The position numbers and the translations under genes are program-made. A model generated the notes under the pieces. The model made no database searches. It was not told where the DNA came from and saw nothing but the letters and a program-made list of their open reading frames with translations. Shown in pieces: positions 33,475 through 42,102 of a stretch of 64,000 nt of DNA. Numbering within the stretch: position 1 is the first letter of the stretch; the number at the start of each line of letters is the position of its first letter. The stretch is from an uncultured Lachnoclostridium sp. (GTDB taxonomy: Bacteria > Bacillota > Clostridia > Lachnospirales > Lachnospiraceae), in the NCBI GenBank assembly GCA_946415315.1, contig CAMKRZ010000002.1:124001-188000 (forward strand), read 5' to 3'.

Positions 33475-33524
33475 GCACAAAACGGGCCTCCGGCCGTGCC
33501 ATGGTGGCACAGCCGTAAGACCCG
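33475..33524 (-). terminator. dapA terminator
   Basis: Long imperfect hairpin (33483-33524): outer CGGG/CCCG, middle CGGC/GCCG and inner GTGCC/GGCAC arms with an ACCAT loop. On the minus strand it is followed by TTTTGTGC. It starts 13 bases after the dapA stop. Confidence 0.8.
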
Positions 33525-33536
33525 AACCGGTCAAAG

Positions 33537-34421
33537 TTACAGAATTCCCTGCTTCTCCATCTCTGCTTTGAGGATTGCAAGATTCTGGGGTTCCATGACG
33601 GACAGCGGCATGCGCACGCTTCCGTCGCACTGTCCCATCAGGCAGGTCGCCGCTTTCACCGGTATCGGATTGACCTCGAGGAAGAGGTCCTTCGCAAGCC
33701 GGAAGTACTTAACCTGCAGATCTCGCGCCGTGTCGGTGTCACCGCGCAGGTAGGAAGCAACCATCTCGTGCACCTGCTCCGGGATCACATGGGAAAGGAC
33801 GGAGATCACACCCTTGCCGCCGACGGAGAGGATCGGCACGATCATATCGTCGTTGCCGGAGTAGATATCCATCTTACCGTCCGTAAGAGCTGCGATTTCC
33901 GTAGCGACCGAGATATCTCCCGTCGCCTCCTTCACCGCCACAATGTTTTCAACGTTCTTGTACAGCGTCGCGATCGTCGCGGGTGCCATCTTGCAACCCG
34001 TACGGCTCGGAACATTGTACAGAATGATCGGCTTCTTCGTAGCACCTGCTACCGCCGTAAAATGAGCGATCAAACCGTTCTGCGTCGCCTTGTTGTAGTA
34101 AGGCGTCACCACGAGCATCGCATCCGCTCCGCGCGCATCCGCCTCCTGCGTGAGATAAATCGCCGTCTCCGTGCAGTTGGAACCGGTACCTGCGATCACG
34201 GGAATGCGGCCCGCAACCTGCTTCACACAGAATTCAATGACGTCGAGATGCTCCTCGTGAGAAAGGCAGGATGCCTCGCCCGTCGTGCCGCACACGACAA
34301 TCGCATCCGTCTTGTTCGCAATCTGATATTCAATAATATTGGCAAAACTGTCGTAGTCAACTTCACCGCCGTTTTTGAACGGAGTGATAATAGCCACTGC
34401 GGAACCTGTAAAAATCGACAT
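33537..34421 (-). CDS. dapA: 4-hydroxy-tetrahydrodipicolinate synthase
   Basis: Condenses pyruvate with aspartate semialdehyde, the committed step to lysine and diaminopimelate. 294 residues. Start MSIFTGSAVAIITPF; VCGTTGEASCLSHEEH holds the carboxylate-binding Thr-Thr, ILYNVPSRTGC holds the catalytic Tyr near residue 135, and VAVKEATGD holds the Schiff-base Lys near 163. The start at 34421 has a GGAGG site. Transcribed from a near-consensus promoter about 95 bases upstream. Confidence 0.98.
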   Translation of the reverse strand: MSIFTGSAVAIITPFKNGGEVDYDSFANIIEYQIANKTDAIVVCGTTGEASCLSHEEHLDVIEFCVKQVAGRIPVIAGTGSNCTETAIYLTQEADARGADAMLVVTPYYNKATQNGLIAHFTAVAGATKKPIILYNVPSRTGCKMAPATIATLYKNVENIVAVKEATGDISVATEIAALTDGKMDIYSGNDDMIVPILSVGGKGVISVLSHVIPEQVHEMVASYLRGDTDTARDLQVKYFRLAKDLFLEVNPIPVKAATCLMGQCDGSVRMPLSVMEPQNLAILKAEMEKQGIL

Positions 34422-34514
34422 GGGAAACCTCCGCGAAATCCGAATTCGTACATTTTCCGGACTCGTAAATCCGGTGTTCAACCGTTACGCATTTCCGAAA
34501 ATCATACGGGGATT

Positions 34515-34543
34515 ATTTTAGCATGTCGCGTTGCGTATGTCAA
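34515..34543 (-). promoter_or_regulatory. dapA promoter
   Basis: Minus-strand -35 TTGACA (perfect, 34538-34543), 17-base spacer, -10 TAAAAT (34515-34520). Predicted start is about 34508, with a leader of about 87 bases containing a CCGGA/TCCGG hairpin. It is too short for a lysine riboswitch. Confidence 0.85.
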
Positions 34544-34546
34544 GGG

Positions 34547-34590
34547 AACTCAATGCCGTAATAAGCACAACTCAATGCCGTAACAAGCGC
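34547..34590. repeat. 22-bp tandem direct repeat just upstream of the dapA promoter
   Basis: Two abutting 22-base copies (34547-34568 and 34569-34590) that differ at two positions; the shared core is AACTCAATGCCGTAA. It ends four bases from the -35 box, on the upstream side, where activator or operator sites lie. The rest of the 311-base gap holds the dapA leader and the terminator at 34663-34695. Confidence 0.7.
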
Positions 34591-34662
34591 TATGCCATGT
34601 TTCCGCAATCCCTTCTCTGTTTACAAAGACAATTGGAAAATGAGAATGCATTGTCCGAAAGC

Positions 34663-34695
34663 GAAAAGGCGGCTCCCGTCAAGGGAAAGCCGCCG
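34663..34695 (-). terminator. terminator of the TIM-barrel isomerase gene
   Basis: Arms GGCGGCTCCC (34668-34677) and GGGAAAGCCGCC (34683-34694) pair with a small bulge. On the minus strand it is followed by TTTTCGC. It ends the DXS-like/epimerase/oxidase/isomerase cluster. Confidence 0.82.
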
Positions 34696-34732
34696 CAATC
34701 ACACCTGTATTTTCCTCAACACGACTGCACGG

Positions 34733-35557
34733 TCAGTACAGCCCGTCCAGTTTCTTCTTCAGATACGCCATGTAGTGGAGATACTCCTCGTCCGTCTGAA
34801 GATGCTCAAGGATCATCGGCATGTCCGGATCGAGCTCATGCATTTTCTCCGCGTAATACCGAAGCGGGAACTCCCCGTCTCCGGGGCCGCACTCCTCAAG
34901 GCGAAGCGTGTATCGCGCACCTAAATGCACATCCTTGATGTGGCAGCTGCGGATCTGCCCCCCGAGCAGTTCCGCGCACTCGTCGATCAACTCCTCGGGA
35001 TGAAAGTACCGATCCGCCGAGTTTGTCATGTTGATGATGTCCATGTGCACCGCAAAACAATCTCTGTCCACAGCCTCCAGCAGACGCACATACTCCTTCG
35101 GCCCGGTCGGTACCATCCACGGCATCGGCTCCAACGTAAAATACGTCCGCTTCACGTCGGCGAGGTCAATGATCTCCCGCACCATCGTAACCGTCTCATC
35201 CCACGCTTCCCTCGTAAAATTCTCCCGGAATCCACCGTCCCACCGGGGTCCGAACGCACCGGCGACATTGACCGCGCATCGCGCTCCCAGATAATCGGCG
35301 AGGCGCAACTGCTCCACACAGTAGTCACGGTTTTTCTTCCGTTCCTCCGGGTCCGCTGCCAGAGCGTTTCGCCAGATGCCCACCTCCGCGATGGTCAGTC
35401 CGGCCTTGTCCGCAGCCTCCTTGTACGCGATGATCTTCCGCTCCGGCTCATTGCTCTGAACCGGAAAAACTACCGTGCGGCATCCGAGCGCAATCTGGTT
35501 GGCTGCCCACTCCTCAGGTGAACCGTGCTGAAGCGGTGACGATGTTCCGAGTCTCAT
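34733..35557 (-). CDS. sugar phosphate isomerase/epimerase (xylose-isomerase-like TIM barrel)
   Basis: 274-residue member of the AP-endonuclease-2/xylose-isomerase-like TIM-barrel superfamily (IolE/IolI-like). Metal-ligand positions can be read in FTLEPMPWMV (Glu), VHMDIINMTN (Asp), SCHIKDVHLG (His, Asp) and MILEHLQTDEEY (Glu), so a divalent-metal isomerase or epimerase is expected. The start at 35557 (MRLGTSSPLQHG) has a GGAG site. It is the last gene of the cluster that begins with the DXS-like gene. The substrate is unknown; a sugar or sugar acid is likely. Confidence 0.85.
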   Translation of the reverse strand: MRLGTSSPLQHGSPEEWAANQIALGCRTVVFPVQSNEPERKIIAYKEAADKAGLTIAEVGIWRNALAADPEERKKNRDYCVEQLRLADYLGARCAVNVAGAFGPRWDGGFRENFTREAWDETVTMVREIIDLADVKRTYFTLEPMPWMVPTGPKEYVRLLEAVDRDCFAVHMDIINMTNSADRYFHPEELIDECAELLGGQIRSCHIKDVHLGARYTLRLEECGPGDGEFPLRYYAEKMHELDPDMPMILEHLQTDEEYLHYMAYLKKKLDGLY

Positions 35558-35661
35558 GCTGTCTCCTTCCCGCATCGCAGAGGGCGATCTCATGCCCCCT
35601 GCGATCTCCTCTTGTTCTGCTTTCCTCTTTCGCCGCGCAGGCGGACAAAAAACTGTATCGT

Positions 35662-36558
35662 CTACGGCATCACGAGCGCGCTCCCGTCGATGTCCGAAAC
35701 CTTCTCAAATCCCGTGCAGCTCATGATGAACCGCAATTCTCTTCCGACTGACTGCAGGAACCGGATCACACCCTCCGTGCCGTCCTTCTCCAGGTAAGGC
35801 AGCATCGAGCGGCCGACTGCCGCTGCCCCGGCTCCCAAAGCGATTGACTTATACACATCCGCGCCGCTGCCGATCCCGCAGTCGACGATGATCTCGACTC
35901 CGGTTCCCGCGAGCACCTCGCGAATCTTCGGCAAAACCTTCATCGGCGGCACCGCGTACGGAAGGCGTCCGTGGTGATGGCTCACAATGATGGCCTTCGC
36001 CCCGATCTGCGCACATTTGACGGCATCGGAAACGCCGAGCACGCCCTTCACGACGAACGGCAGTTTCGTGGATTCCACGTACGAACGGAGCATGTCCGTC
36101 GTCTGCGCCGCCATCTCCTCTCCGACACAGATGTCATATCCGTTTTCGCCGAAGATATGATCGATATCCATGCCGACACCGAACGCGCCTGCGTCCTCGG
36201 CGTATTTCAGCTGGTCGCGAACCTTCGCATTGTCCGCGTACGGCTTGACGATCCGCACGGTCTTCGCGCCGGTTGCCGCGATCTCGCGGAACATCTCATT
36301 TTCCATCATACCGCAGAAATTAAGGATGTTGCACTCCCTCGCGGCCAGCGAGTACTCGACCAGACCGTTCTGCGGCCGTCCGTCGTAGTTTTTCAGATGT
36401 GAAAATGCGGGCGTCATCACGGGCATGTCAAATGTCTCCCCCAAAAAAGTCGTCGTGAGATCCGCCTTGACCGAATCGATCAGGCGCTCCTCAAACAAAA
36501 TGGAATCCATGTACCTTGCCGTGATCTCGTTGGCATCGGAAACTCTTGTATAGCTCAT
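35662..36558 (-). CDS. FMN-dependent alpha-hydroxy-acid oxidizing protein
   Basis: 298 residues, shorter than lactate or glycolate oxidases (about 350-370). FMN-dependent TIM barrel with VVKGVLGVSDAVKCA (the FMN-binding Lys), the catalytic-His region SHHHGRLPYAVPPM (in place of the usual SNHGGRQ) and the phosphate-binding end IIVDCGIGSGADVYKSIALGAGAAAVGRSML. It should oxidise a 2-hydroxy acid, probably with an acceptor other than oxygen in an anaerobe. The substituted active-site sequence suggests an altered substrate. It lies between the epimerase and the TIM-barrel isomerase. Confidence 0.87.
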   Translation of the reverse strand: MSYTRVSDANEITARYMDSILFEERLIDSVKADLTTTFLGETFDMPVMTPAFSHLKNYDGRPQNGLVEYSLAARECNILNFCGMMENEMFREIAATGAKTVRIVKPYADNAKVRDQLKYAEDAGAFGVGMDIDHIFGENGYDICVGEEMAAQTTDMLRSYVESTKLPFVVKGVLGVSDAVKCAQIGAKAIIVSHHHGRLPYAVPPMKVLPKIREVLAGTGVEIIVDCGIGSGADVYKSIALGAGAAAVGRSMLPYLEKDGTEGVIRFLQSVGRELRFIMSCTGFEKVSDIDGSALVMP

Positions 36559-36639
36559 CGTAAACTCCTTTCGTTCGTTAACTCCCGTTCACAGACGTTC
36601 CCTCATCCTGTCCTGTCGAAAAATGATCGTTCACCCCTG

Positions 36640-37557
36640 TCAGACATGCGACTTTGCTTCTTCGAGAATCGCGATCACACGGTCACACCACGCATCGAAC
36701 TCCGGGTCCTCCTTCTGGCACTCGGCCGGGTGCGAAAGCACATAGTCAAGTGTGAAGCGAACGCCCATGTCGAACCGCACGTTCGTGCGCATGTCCGGCA
36801 CGACGCGCTTCAGTTTCGTGTTGTCAAACACGACGGATACGGATTTGTCGCCGAGGAGCGAGCCCGTAAAATCATAGCCGTACCGGTCTCCCGCAGCGCG
36901 AAGAAAATCGGTGGACACATGGTAAGCGTTCAGTTTGACGCCAAGCGCATCCGCGTTCCACGTGAGCGTCCAAAGGCTGGATCCGTCGCCCTGGATGATG
37001 ACAGGCTTGCCCTGCTGCATCCGGCGGATCACCTGCCACGGGCCGTTCTTACCGTGCACACCGAGCGGAAGATTCCGCTCATCGTACGTGTGGCTCGGAC
37101 GAACGATCGTCACAGGGAAGCCCTCCTCGCGATACTTTCTCATCAGGAACTCCTCGCACGCGATCTTGTCGCGCGAGTACTGCCAGTAAGGATTGGCAAG
37201 CGTTGTTCCCTCGGTTATGATGTAACCTGCCGCCGGCTTGTTGTACGCCGATGCGGAACTGATGTAGATATACTGTTTCGTGCGCCCCGCGAAGAGCCGG
37301 TAATCACGCTCCACCTGCGAAACGTGAAACCCGATGAACTCGCAGACCGCGTCAAATGTCATGTCTCCGAGTTTCTCCGCAACTGCCTTCTCATCGTTGA
37401 TGTCCGCGATGATCTGATGTACTCCCTCGGGCAGAACGTGCGCGCGATGACCTCGGTTCAACACCCAGACTTCCCAGTCAAGTTCATTCACTAGTCTTCT
37501 TACAACGGCGGTACTGATCGTTCCGGTTCCGCCGATAAACAATGCCTTTTTCTTCAT
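36640..37557 (-). CDS. NAD-dependent epimerase/dehydratase family protein, with an apparent internal deletion
   Basis: 305-residue extended short-chain dehydrogenase. N-terminal Rossmann motif FIGGTGTISTAVVRRL, serine of the active site in YISSASAY, and YSRDKIACEEF for the Tyr-x-x-x-Lys pair. In relatives known to me the segment after SLWTLT continues through a long TD-FAKGF...HITSDE stretch before the ADALGVKL segment. Here SLWTLTWN joins directly to ADALGVKLNAYHV, about 40 residues short and in frame (near bases 36950-36965). The protein may have lost part of its substrate domain. It overlaps the DXS-like gene by 4 bases. Confidence 0.85.
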   Translation of the reverse strand: MKKKALFIGGTGTISTAVVRRLVNELDWEVWVLNRGHRAHVLPEGVHQIIADINDEKAVAEKLGDMTFDAVCEFIGFHVSQVERDYRLFAGRTKQYIYISSASAYNKPAAGYIITEGTTLANPYWQYSRDKIACEEFLMRKYREEGFPVTIVRPSHTYDERNLPLGVHGKNGPWQVIRRMQQGKPVIIQGDGSSLWTLTWNADALGVKLNAYHVSTDFLRAAGDRYGYDFTGSLLGDKSVSVVFDNTKLKRVVPDMRTNVRFDMGVRFTLDYVLSHPAECQKEDPEFDAWCDRVIAILEEAKSHV

Positions 37558-39278
37558 AACAGCCTCCGAATATCCTCCAGTATCTGTTCCTCCGTCAGGC
37601 GGTAGCGCTTCATAACCTCCTGATACGGCTCGTTGGTGACATACTCCTTCGCGGCGCCGTAGGTGAGCACCTTCATGTCGGTCGGGCCGAAATATGCCGC
37701 AATCTTCTCGCCGTAGCCTCCGTCCTTCTGGTTATCCTCGATCGTCACAACGATATCGTGATCCGACCTGAGCGAATCGAGTGTCACCGTGTCGACCGCG
37801 GAATAGATCACGGGATCGATCAGCGTCGCCGTGATGCCGTCTGCACGGAGTCCTTCCGCAACCGCTGCCGCGAGCCGGAACTTGTTTCCGAAACCGATCA
37901 GCGCCACACGCCTTCCGTGTCGCATGATCTGATACGTGTCCGCATGCGCGGGATCGATCGCCGCGTCATCCTTGCAGACCGCTGCCGGAACATGGATGAC
38001 AACCGGATAGTCCGTCTGTTCGATCGCCCAGTCAAGAAGCGCAAAGTAGTCATTGAGATTGCTCGGCGCAAACGCCCTGATATTCGGGATCGTCGCAAGC
38101 ATCGACCCGATCTGCGTGCCGTTGTGTGTCACGTCTCCGGTGCCTATCCCGGCATCCAGCACAAGGATCACCGCCGGCGACATGTTGAGCGCGAATTCCT
38201 GCATCAGCTGGTCGAACGTGCGCTGCAGGAATGTCCCGTAAATCGCATAGACGGGCTTCGCCCCGCCCCTCGCCATGCCGGAGATCATCGCGATCGCGTG
38301 CTCCTCGGCAATACCGACGTCGACAAACTGACTGCCCATTTTCTCACGCCACGCGCGGTTCATCCCGAACGCCGACGGCGTAGCCGCGTTGATCACGCAC
38401 ACCGTCGGATCCGCAGCCATCTTCGCCTCCAGAAAGTCGCGCGTGTACTCGTTGCTGCCCTTGACTCCCGAGGGCTTGAAACTCTTCGGCTGTCCGTAAT
38501 GTCCGGGCTCCTTGTCCTTCACCGCCCAGTCGGATCCGAGGCCTTTCTCCGTATGAATATGAACTACGATCGGATGGTCAATATCCTTCACTTTGGTGAA
38601 CGCATCCACCAGCGCGTCGATGTCGTTTCCGCCCTCCACATACATATAATCGAGCCCGATGGCGCGGAACAGATTCTGCTCGCACGCGCCGTTCGTTCTG
38701 CGAAGTTCACTGAGGTTTCGGTAAATGCCGCCGTGCGGCTCGGCGATGGACATCTCGTTATCGTTGAAGACAACGATGAAGTTCGTCCCGAGTTCCGCCA
38801 CATAGTCGAGTCCCTCGAAGGCGATGCCTCCCGAAAGGGAGCCATCTCCGATAAAGGCAATGACATTTTCCGAAGACCCCCTCAGATCACGCGCCTTGGC
38901 AAGCCCCGAAGCGAGAGACACGGAAGTCGAGGTATGACCGACGCTGAAGTGGTCGTAAACGCTCTCGCGGTAGTCCGTGAAACCCACGTAGTCGCGGTAG
39001 TTTCCCTCCTCGAGGATGCCTCTCCGACCGGTCAGCGCCTTATGGACGTAGCACTGGTGCGAGACGTCGAAGACGATCTTGTCCTTCGGCGCATCAAACA
39101 CATAGTGAAGCGCGATCTCCGCCTCCACCGCGCCGAGGTTGGAGCCAAGGTGGCCTCCGATCGCATCCACACGCGCAACGATCGCGCTGCGCAGTTCCGC
39201 CGCCAGACCTTTCAGTTCCTCCCGCGTCATTCTCTTCAGATCCTGCGGGGAATCGATCCTCTCAAGATAACTTACCAT
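37554..39278 (-). CDS. 1-deoxy-D-xylulose-5-phosphate synthase-like (DXS/transketolase family)
   Basis: 574 residues, shorter than standard DXS (about 620). Thiamine-diphosphate enzyme: GHLGSNLGAVEAEIAL, SVGHTSTSVSLASGLA, the metal/TPP motif GDGSLSGGIAFEGL...NDNEMSI, the transketolase middle domain with DVGIAEEHAIAMISGMARGG, and the C-terminal domain from about 440. Standard DXS joins pyruvate and glyceraldehyde-3-phosphate for isoprenoids. Here it is coupled (ATGA overlap) to an epimerase and sits in a carbohydrate-like cluster, so a paralogue acting in sugar catabolism is possible. The start at 39278 has a GAGGAGG site. Confidence 0.85.
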   Translation of the reverse strand: MVSYLERIDSPQDLKRMTREELKGLAAELRSAIVARVDAIGGHLGSNLGAVEAEIALHYVFDAPKDKIVFDVSHQCYVHKALTGRRGILEEGNYRDYVGFTDYRESVYDHFSVGHTSTSVSLASGLAKARDLRGSSENVIAFIGDGSLSGGIAFEGLDYVAELGTNFIVVFNDNEMSIAEPHGGIYRNLSELRRTNGACEQNLFRAIGLDYMYVEGGNDIDALVDAFTKVKDIDHPIVVHIHTEKGLGSDWAVKDKEPGHYGQPKSFKPSGVKGSNEYTRDFLEAKMAADPTVCVINAATPSAFGMNRAWREKMGSQFVDVGIAEEHAIAMISGMARGGAKPVYAIYGTFLQRTFDQLMQEFALNMSPAVILVLDAGIGTGDVTHNGTQIGSMLATIPNIRAFAPSNLNDYFALLDWAIEQTDYPVVIHVPAAVCKDDAAIDPAHADTYQIMRHGRRVALIGFGNKFRLAAAVAEGLRADGITATLIDPVIYSAVDTVTLDSLRSDHDIVVTIEDNQKDGGYGEKIAAYFGPTDMKVLTYGAAKEYVTNEPYQEVMKRYRLTEEQILEDIRRLL

Positions 39279-39333
39279 ATGAACCTCCTCCGTACCGGCC
39301 GTCAAACCGCCGATCATACCGTGATTTACCTGC

Positions 39334-39362
39334 AGTATAAGGGAGCGCTGAGCGCCATTCAA
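39334..39362 (-). promoter_or_regulatory. promoter of the DXS-like cluster
   Basis: Minus-strand -35 TTGAAT (39357-39362), 17-base spacer, -10 TATACT (39334-39339). The spacer holds a near-palindrome (GGCGCT, CA, GCGCTCC), a possible operator inside the promoter. Confidence 0.75.
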
Positions 39363-39522
39363 TGTACTATTTAATGTATCCTTTGTCATAATTCATTCGG
39401 CGTCTTTCACAGCTGTGCCGTTGCACCTTCCAACACGGCCATCTCCCTTACATTTACACAAAAAATTCACACAATCCCGTAAAATGTTCGTTACCTTATC
39501 TATAGGAAAATCCGGCACTTTA

Positions 39523-39565
39523 TGATACAATACGTGAGGCTGTGTGCTTTCGAACCGGAAAGCAC
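39523..39565 (+). promoter_or_regulatory. typA extended -10 promoter and leader hairpin
   Basis: Plus-strand TGATACAAT (39523-39531) is an extended -10 with no good -35. The predicted start (about 39538) is followed at once by a perfect 8-bp hairpin GTGCTTTC / GAAAGCAC (39544-39565), at the mRNA 5' end. Between this and the divergent DXS promoter (39363-39522) nothing else is recognised. Confidence 0.5.
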
Positions 39566-39598
39566 CGAAATTCCGTACAGAAGAAAAAGGAAATTGGT

Positions 39599-41422
39599 AT
39601 GAAACGAGACGACATAAGAAATATCGCGATCATCGCGCACGTTGACCACGGCAAGACCACACTGGTGGATGAGCTCTTAAAGCAGAGCGGCGTCTTCCGC
39701 ACCGGCCAGGTCGTGGAGGAGCGCGTGATGGACAGTAACGATATCGAGCGTGAGCGCGGTATCACCATTCTTTCGAAAAATACGGCCGTCACCTACAACG
39801 GCGTAAAGATCAACATCATCGACACGCCCGGTCACGCCGATTTCGGTGGCGAGGTGGAGCGCGTTCTCAAGATGGTCAACGGTGTTGTCCTTCTGGTGGA
39901 CGCTTTTGAAGGCCCGATGCCGCAGACGAAATTTGTCCTGAAAAAGGCTCTTGAGCTGCACCTTCCGGTCATCGTGTGCATCAACAAGATCGACCGTCCG
40001 GAGGCTCGCCCGAAGGAAGTCATCGACGAAGTTCTGGAACTTCTGATCGACCTCGACGCCGACGAGGAACAGCTTGACTGTCCCATCGTCTTCGCATCCG
40101 CGAAGAGCGGCGTCGCCATTCTGGAGCTGACGGACAAACCGGTCAGCATGAAACCTCTCTTCGAGACGATCCTCGATTACATCCCTGCTCCGGAGGGCGA
40201 TGAAAACGCCGGCACGCAGGTTCTCATCAGCACCATCGATTACAACGAATACGTAGGCCGCATCGGCGTCGGCAAGGTCGATAACGGCACGATCCGCGTC
40301 AACCAGGACTGCGTCATCGTCAACCACCACGACCCGGACAAGATGCGCCGTGTCAAGATCAGCAAGCTTTATGAGTTTGACGGTCTCAGGAAGGTCGAAG
40401 TGGACGAGGCAACCGTCGGAAGCATCGTTGCGATCTCCGGCATCAGCGACATCCACATCGGCGACACGCTCTGCTCTCCCGAGAATCCGCAGGCGATCCC
40501 GTTCCAGAAGATCTCCGAGCCGACGATCTCGATGCACTTCCTCGTGAACGACAGTCCATTAGCCGGCCAGGAAGGCAAATATGTCACCTCCCGCCATCTG
40601 CGTGAGCGTCTCTTCCGCGAGCTCAACACCGACGTTTCGCTCCGCGTGGAGGAGACTGACACGACCGAGGCGTTCAAGGTTTCCGGCCGCGGTGAGCTCC
40701 ATCTCTCCGTACTGATCGAGAACATGCGCCGCGAGGGCTATGAGTTCGCCGTCAGCAAGGCACAGGTCATTTACCATACGGACGAGAACGGCCGCAAGAC
40801 CGAGCCCATGGAGGAATGCGTTGTCGACGTTCCGGAGGAATATGCCGGAAGCGTCATCGAGAAGCTCTCCGCCCGCAAGGGTGAGCTTCAGGGAATGAGC
40901 TCCTTCGGCGCAGGTTCGACGCGTCTTACGTTCCTCATCCCCGCGCGCGGACTCATCGGATACCGCAACGAGTTCCTCACGGATACAAAGGGTGAGGGCA
41001 TCATGAACACGGTATTTTCCGGATATGCACCCTACAAGGGCGACCTCAGCTACCGTTCGCAGGGCAGCCTGATCGCCTTTGAGAGCGGTGAAGCCGTCAC
41101 ATACGGTCTGTTCAACGCGCAGGAGCGCGGCGATCTCTTCATCAGCCCGGGCGACAAGGTTTACGCGGGCATGGTTGTCGGCGAGCATTGCAAGCCCGAG
41201 GACGTTGAGGTCAACGTGTGCAAACGGAAGCAGCTCACGAACACCCGCTCTTCCGCTGCCGACGAAGCTCTCCGCCTCACACCTCCTCGCATCATGAGCC
41301 TGGAGCAGTGCCTGGAGTTCATCGACAACGACGAGCTTCTCGAGGTCACGCCGAAGAGCCTCCGTATCCGCAAGAAGATCCTCGATTCGCTGGAGCGCAA
41401 GCGCGCTGCCCGCAGAAACTGA
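39599..41422 (+). CDS. typA: translational GTPase TypA/BipA
   Basis: Ribosome-associated GTPase of the EF-G/LepA class, involved in ribosome assembly and stress adaptation. 607 residues, the usual length. G1 is [10 protein letters not shown]2 is in ERERGITI, G3 is [15 protein letters not shown]4 is [10 protein letters not shown]. The C-terminal half has the TypA-specific SRGLIG-like sequence ([23 protein letters not shown]) and the [18 protein letters not shown] segment. The start at 39599 has an AAAAGGAAA site; an upstream in-frame ATG would add a non-family tail. First gene of the plus-strand block. Confidence 0.98.
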   Translation: MKRDDIRNIAIIAHVDHGKTTLVDELLKQSGVFRTGQVVEERVMDSNDIERERGITILSKNTAVTYNGVKINIIDTPGHADFGGEVERVLKMVNGVVLLVDAFEGPMPQTKFVLKKALELHLPVIVCINKIDRPEARPKEVIDEVLELLIDLDADEEQLDCPIVFASAKSGVAILELTDKPVSMKPLFETILDYIPAPEGDENAGTQVLISTIDYNEYVGRIGVGKVDNGTIRVNQDCVIVNHHDPDKMRRVKISKLYEFDGLRKVEVDEATVGSIVAISGISDIHIGDTLCSPENPQAIPFQKISEPTISMHFLVNDSPLAGQEGKYVTSRHLRERLFRELNTDVSLRVEETDTTEAFKVSGRGELHLSVLIENMRREGYEFAVSKAQVIYHTDENGRKTEPMEECVVDVPEEYAGSVIEKLSARKGELQGMSSFGAGSTRLTFLIPARGLIGYRNEFLTDTKGEGIMNTVFSGYAPYKGDLSYRSQGSLIAFESGEAVTYGLFNAQERGDLFISPGDKVYAGMVVGEHCKPEDVEVNVCKRKQLTNTRSSAADEALRLTPPRIMSLEQCLEFIDNDELLEVTPKSLRIRKKILDSLERKRAARRN

Positions 41423-41513
41423 TCTTCCCGCGACCCGAAACAATTTCACAAAGCATTTTTCGAAAATTTCGTGCAAAGATAACACATTGATTTTCAAAGG
41501 AGAAGGGAACACA

Positions 41514-41993
41514 ATGAAGAACACGAATTATCTGAACTGGGACGAGTATTTTATGGGCATTGCTCTTCTGTCCGCAAAGCGCAGCAAGGACCCCAACACC
41601 TGTGTCGGCGCCTGCATCGTAAGCACCGAGAACCGCATTCTCTCGGTTGGCTACAACGGCATGCCGCGCGGCTGCTCGGACGACGAGTACCCGTGGGAGC
41701 GCGAGGGTGACGAACTGAACACGAAGTACTTCTACGTCTGCCACGCCGAGCTCAACGCGATCCTGAACTACACCGGCACAAACATGAAGGGCGCGCGCGT
41801 CTACACAACGCTCTTCCCCTGCAACGAGTGCACGAAAGCTCTCATCCAGGCCGGTATCAGCGAAGTCATCTACCAGAGCGACAAATACGATCAGACCCCT
41901 TCGAACATCGCAGCAAAGCGTATGTTCACCTCCGCGGGCGTCAAACTTCGCCAGCTGCCTGTGACCGGCAAGGACGTCCTGATCTCGCTGTGA
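41514..41993 (+). CDS. deoxycytidylate (dCMP) deaminase
   Basis: Zinc enzyme converting dCMP to dUMP for thymidylate synthesis; 159 residues, ComEB-like. Zinc and catalytic residues are in CHAELNAIL (His, Glu) and FPCNECTKAL (two Cys). The start region MKNTNYLNWDEYFMGIALLSAKRSKDP is typical. The ATG at 41514 has an AGGAGA site; the gap of 91 bases after typA could allow cotranscription. ComEB homologues sit in competence operons in bacilli, but the enzyme is metabolic. Confidence 0.95.
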   Translation: MKNTNYLNWDEYFMGIALLSAKRSKDPNTCVGACIVSTENRILSVGYNGMPRGCSDDEYPWEREGDELNTKYFYVCHAELNAILNYTGTNMKGARVYTTLFPCNECTKALIQAGISEVIYQSDKYDQTPSNIAAKRMFTSAGVKLRQLPVTGKDVLISL

Positions 41994-42037
41994 TCATTTT
42001 ACGAATGCTCTCACCGTTACAAACATGTAGTATGATA

Positions 42038-42076
42038 CGGAAACGGATCGCGGCAATGCCGAAGTCAGCGTTTCCG
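42038..42076 (+). promoter_or_regulatory. hairpin before the fused ABC transporter gene
   Basis: Perfect 8-bp arms CGGAAACG (42038-42045) / CGTTTCCG (42069-42076) with an inner GGC-AAT-GCC hairpin. A TATGAT (42031-42036) just upstream could be a -10. The element lies ahead of the GAGGAAAA ribosome site and may be a leader structure or an operator. Confidence 0.45.
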
Positions 42077-42102
42077 ATCTTGAGGAAAATGAGGAAAACC
42101 AA

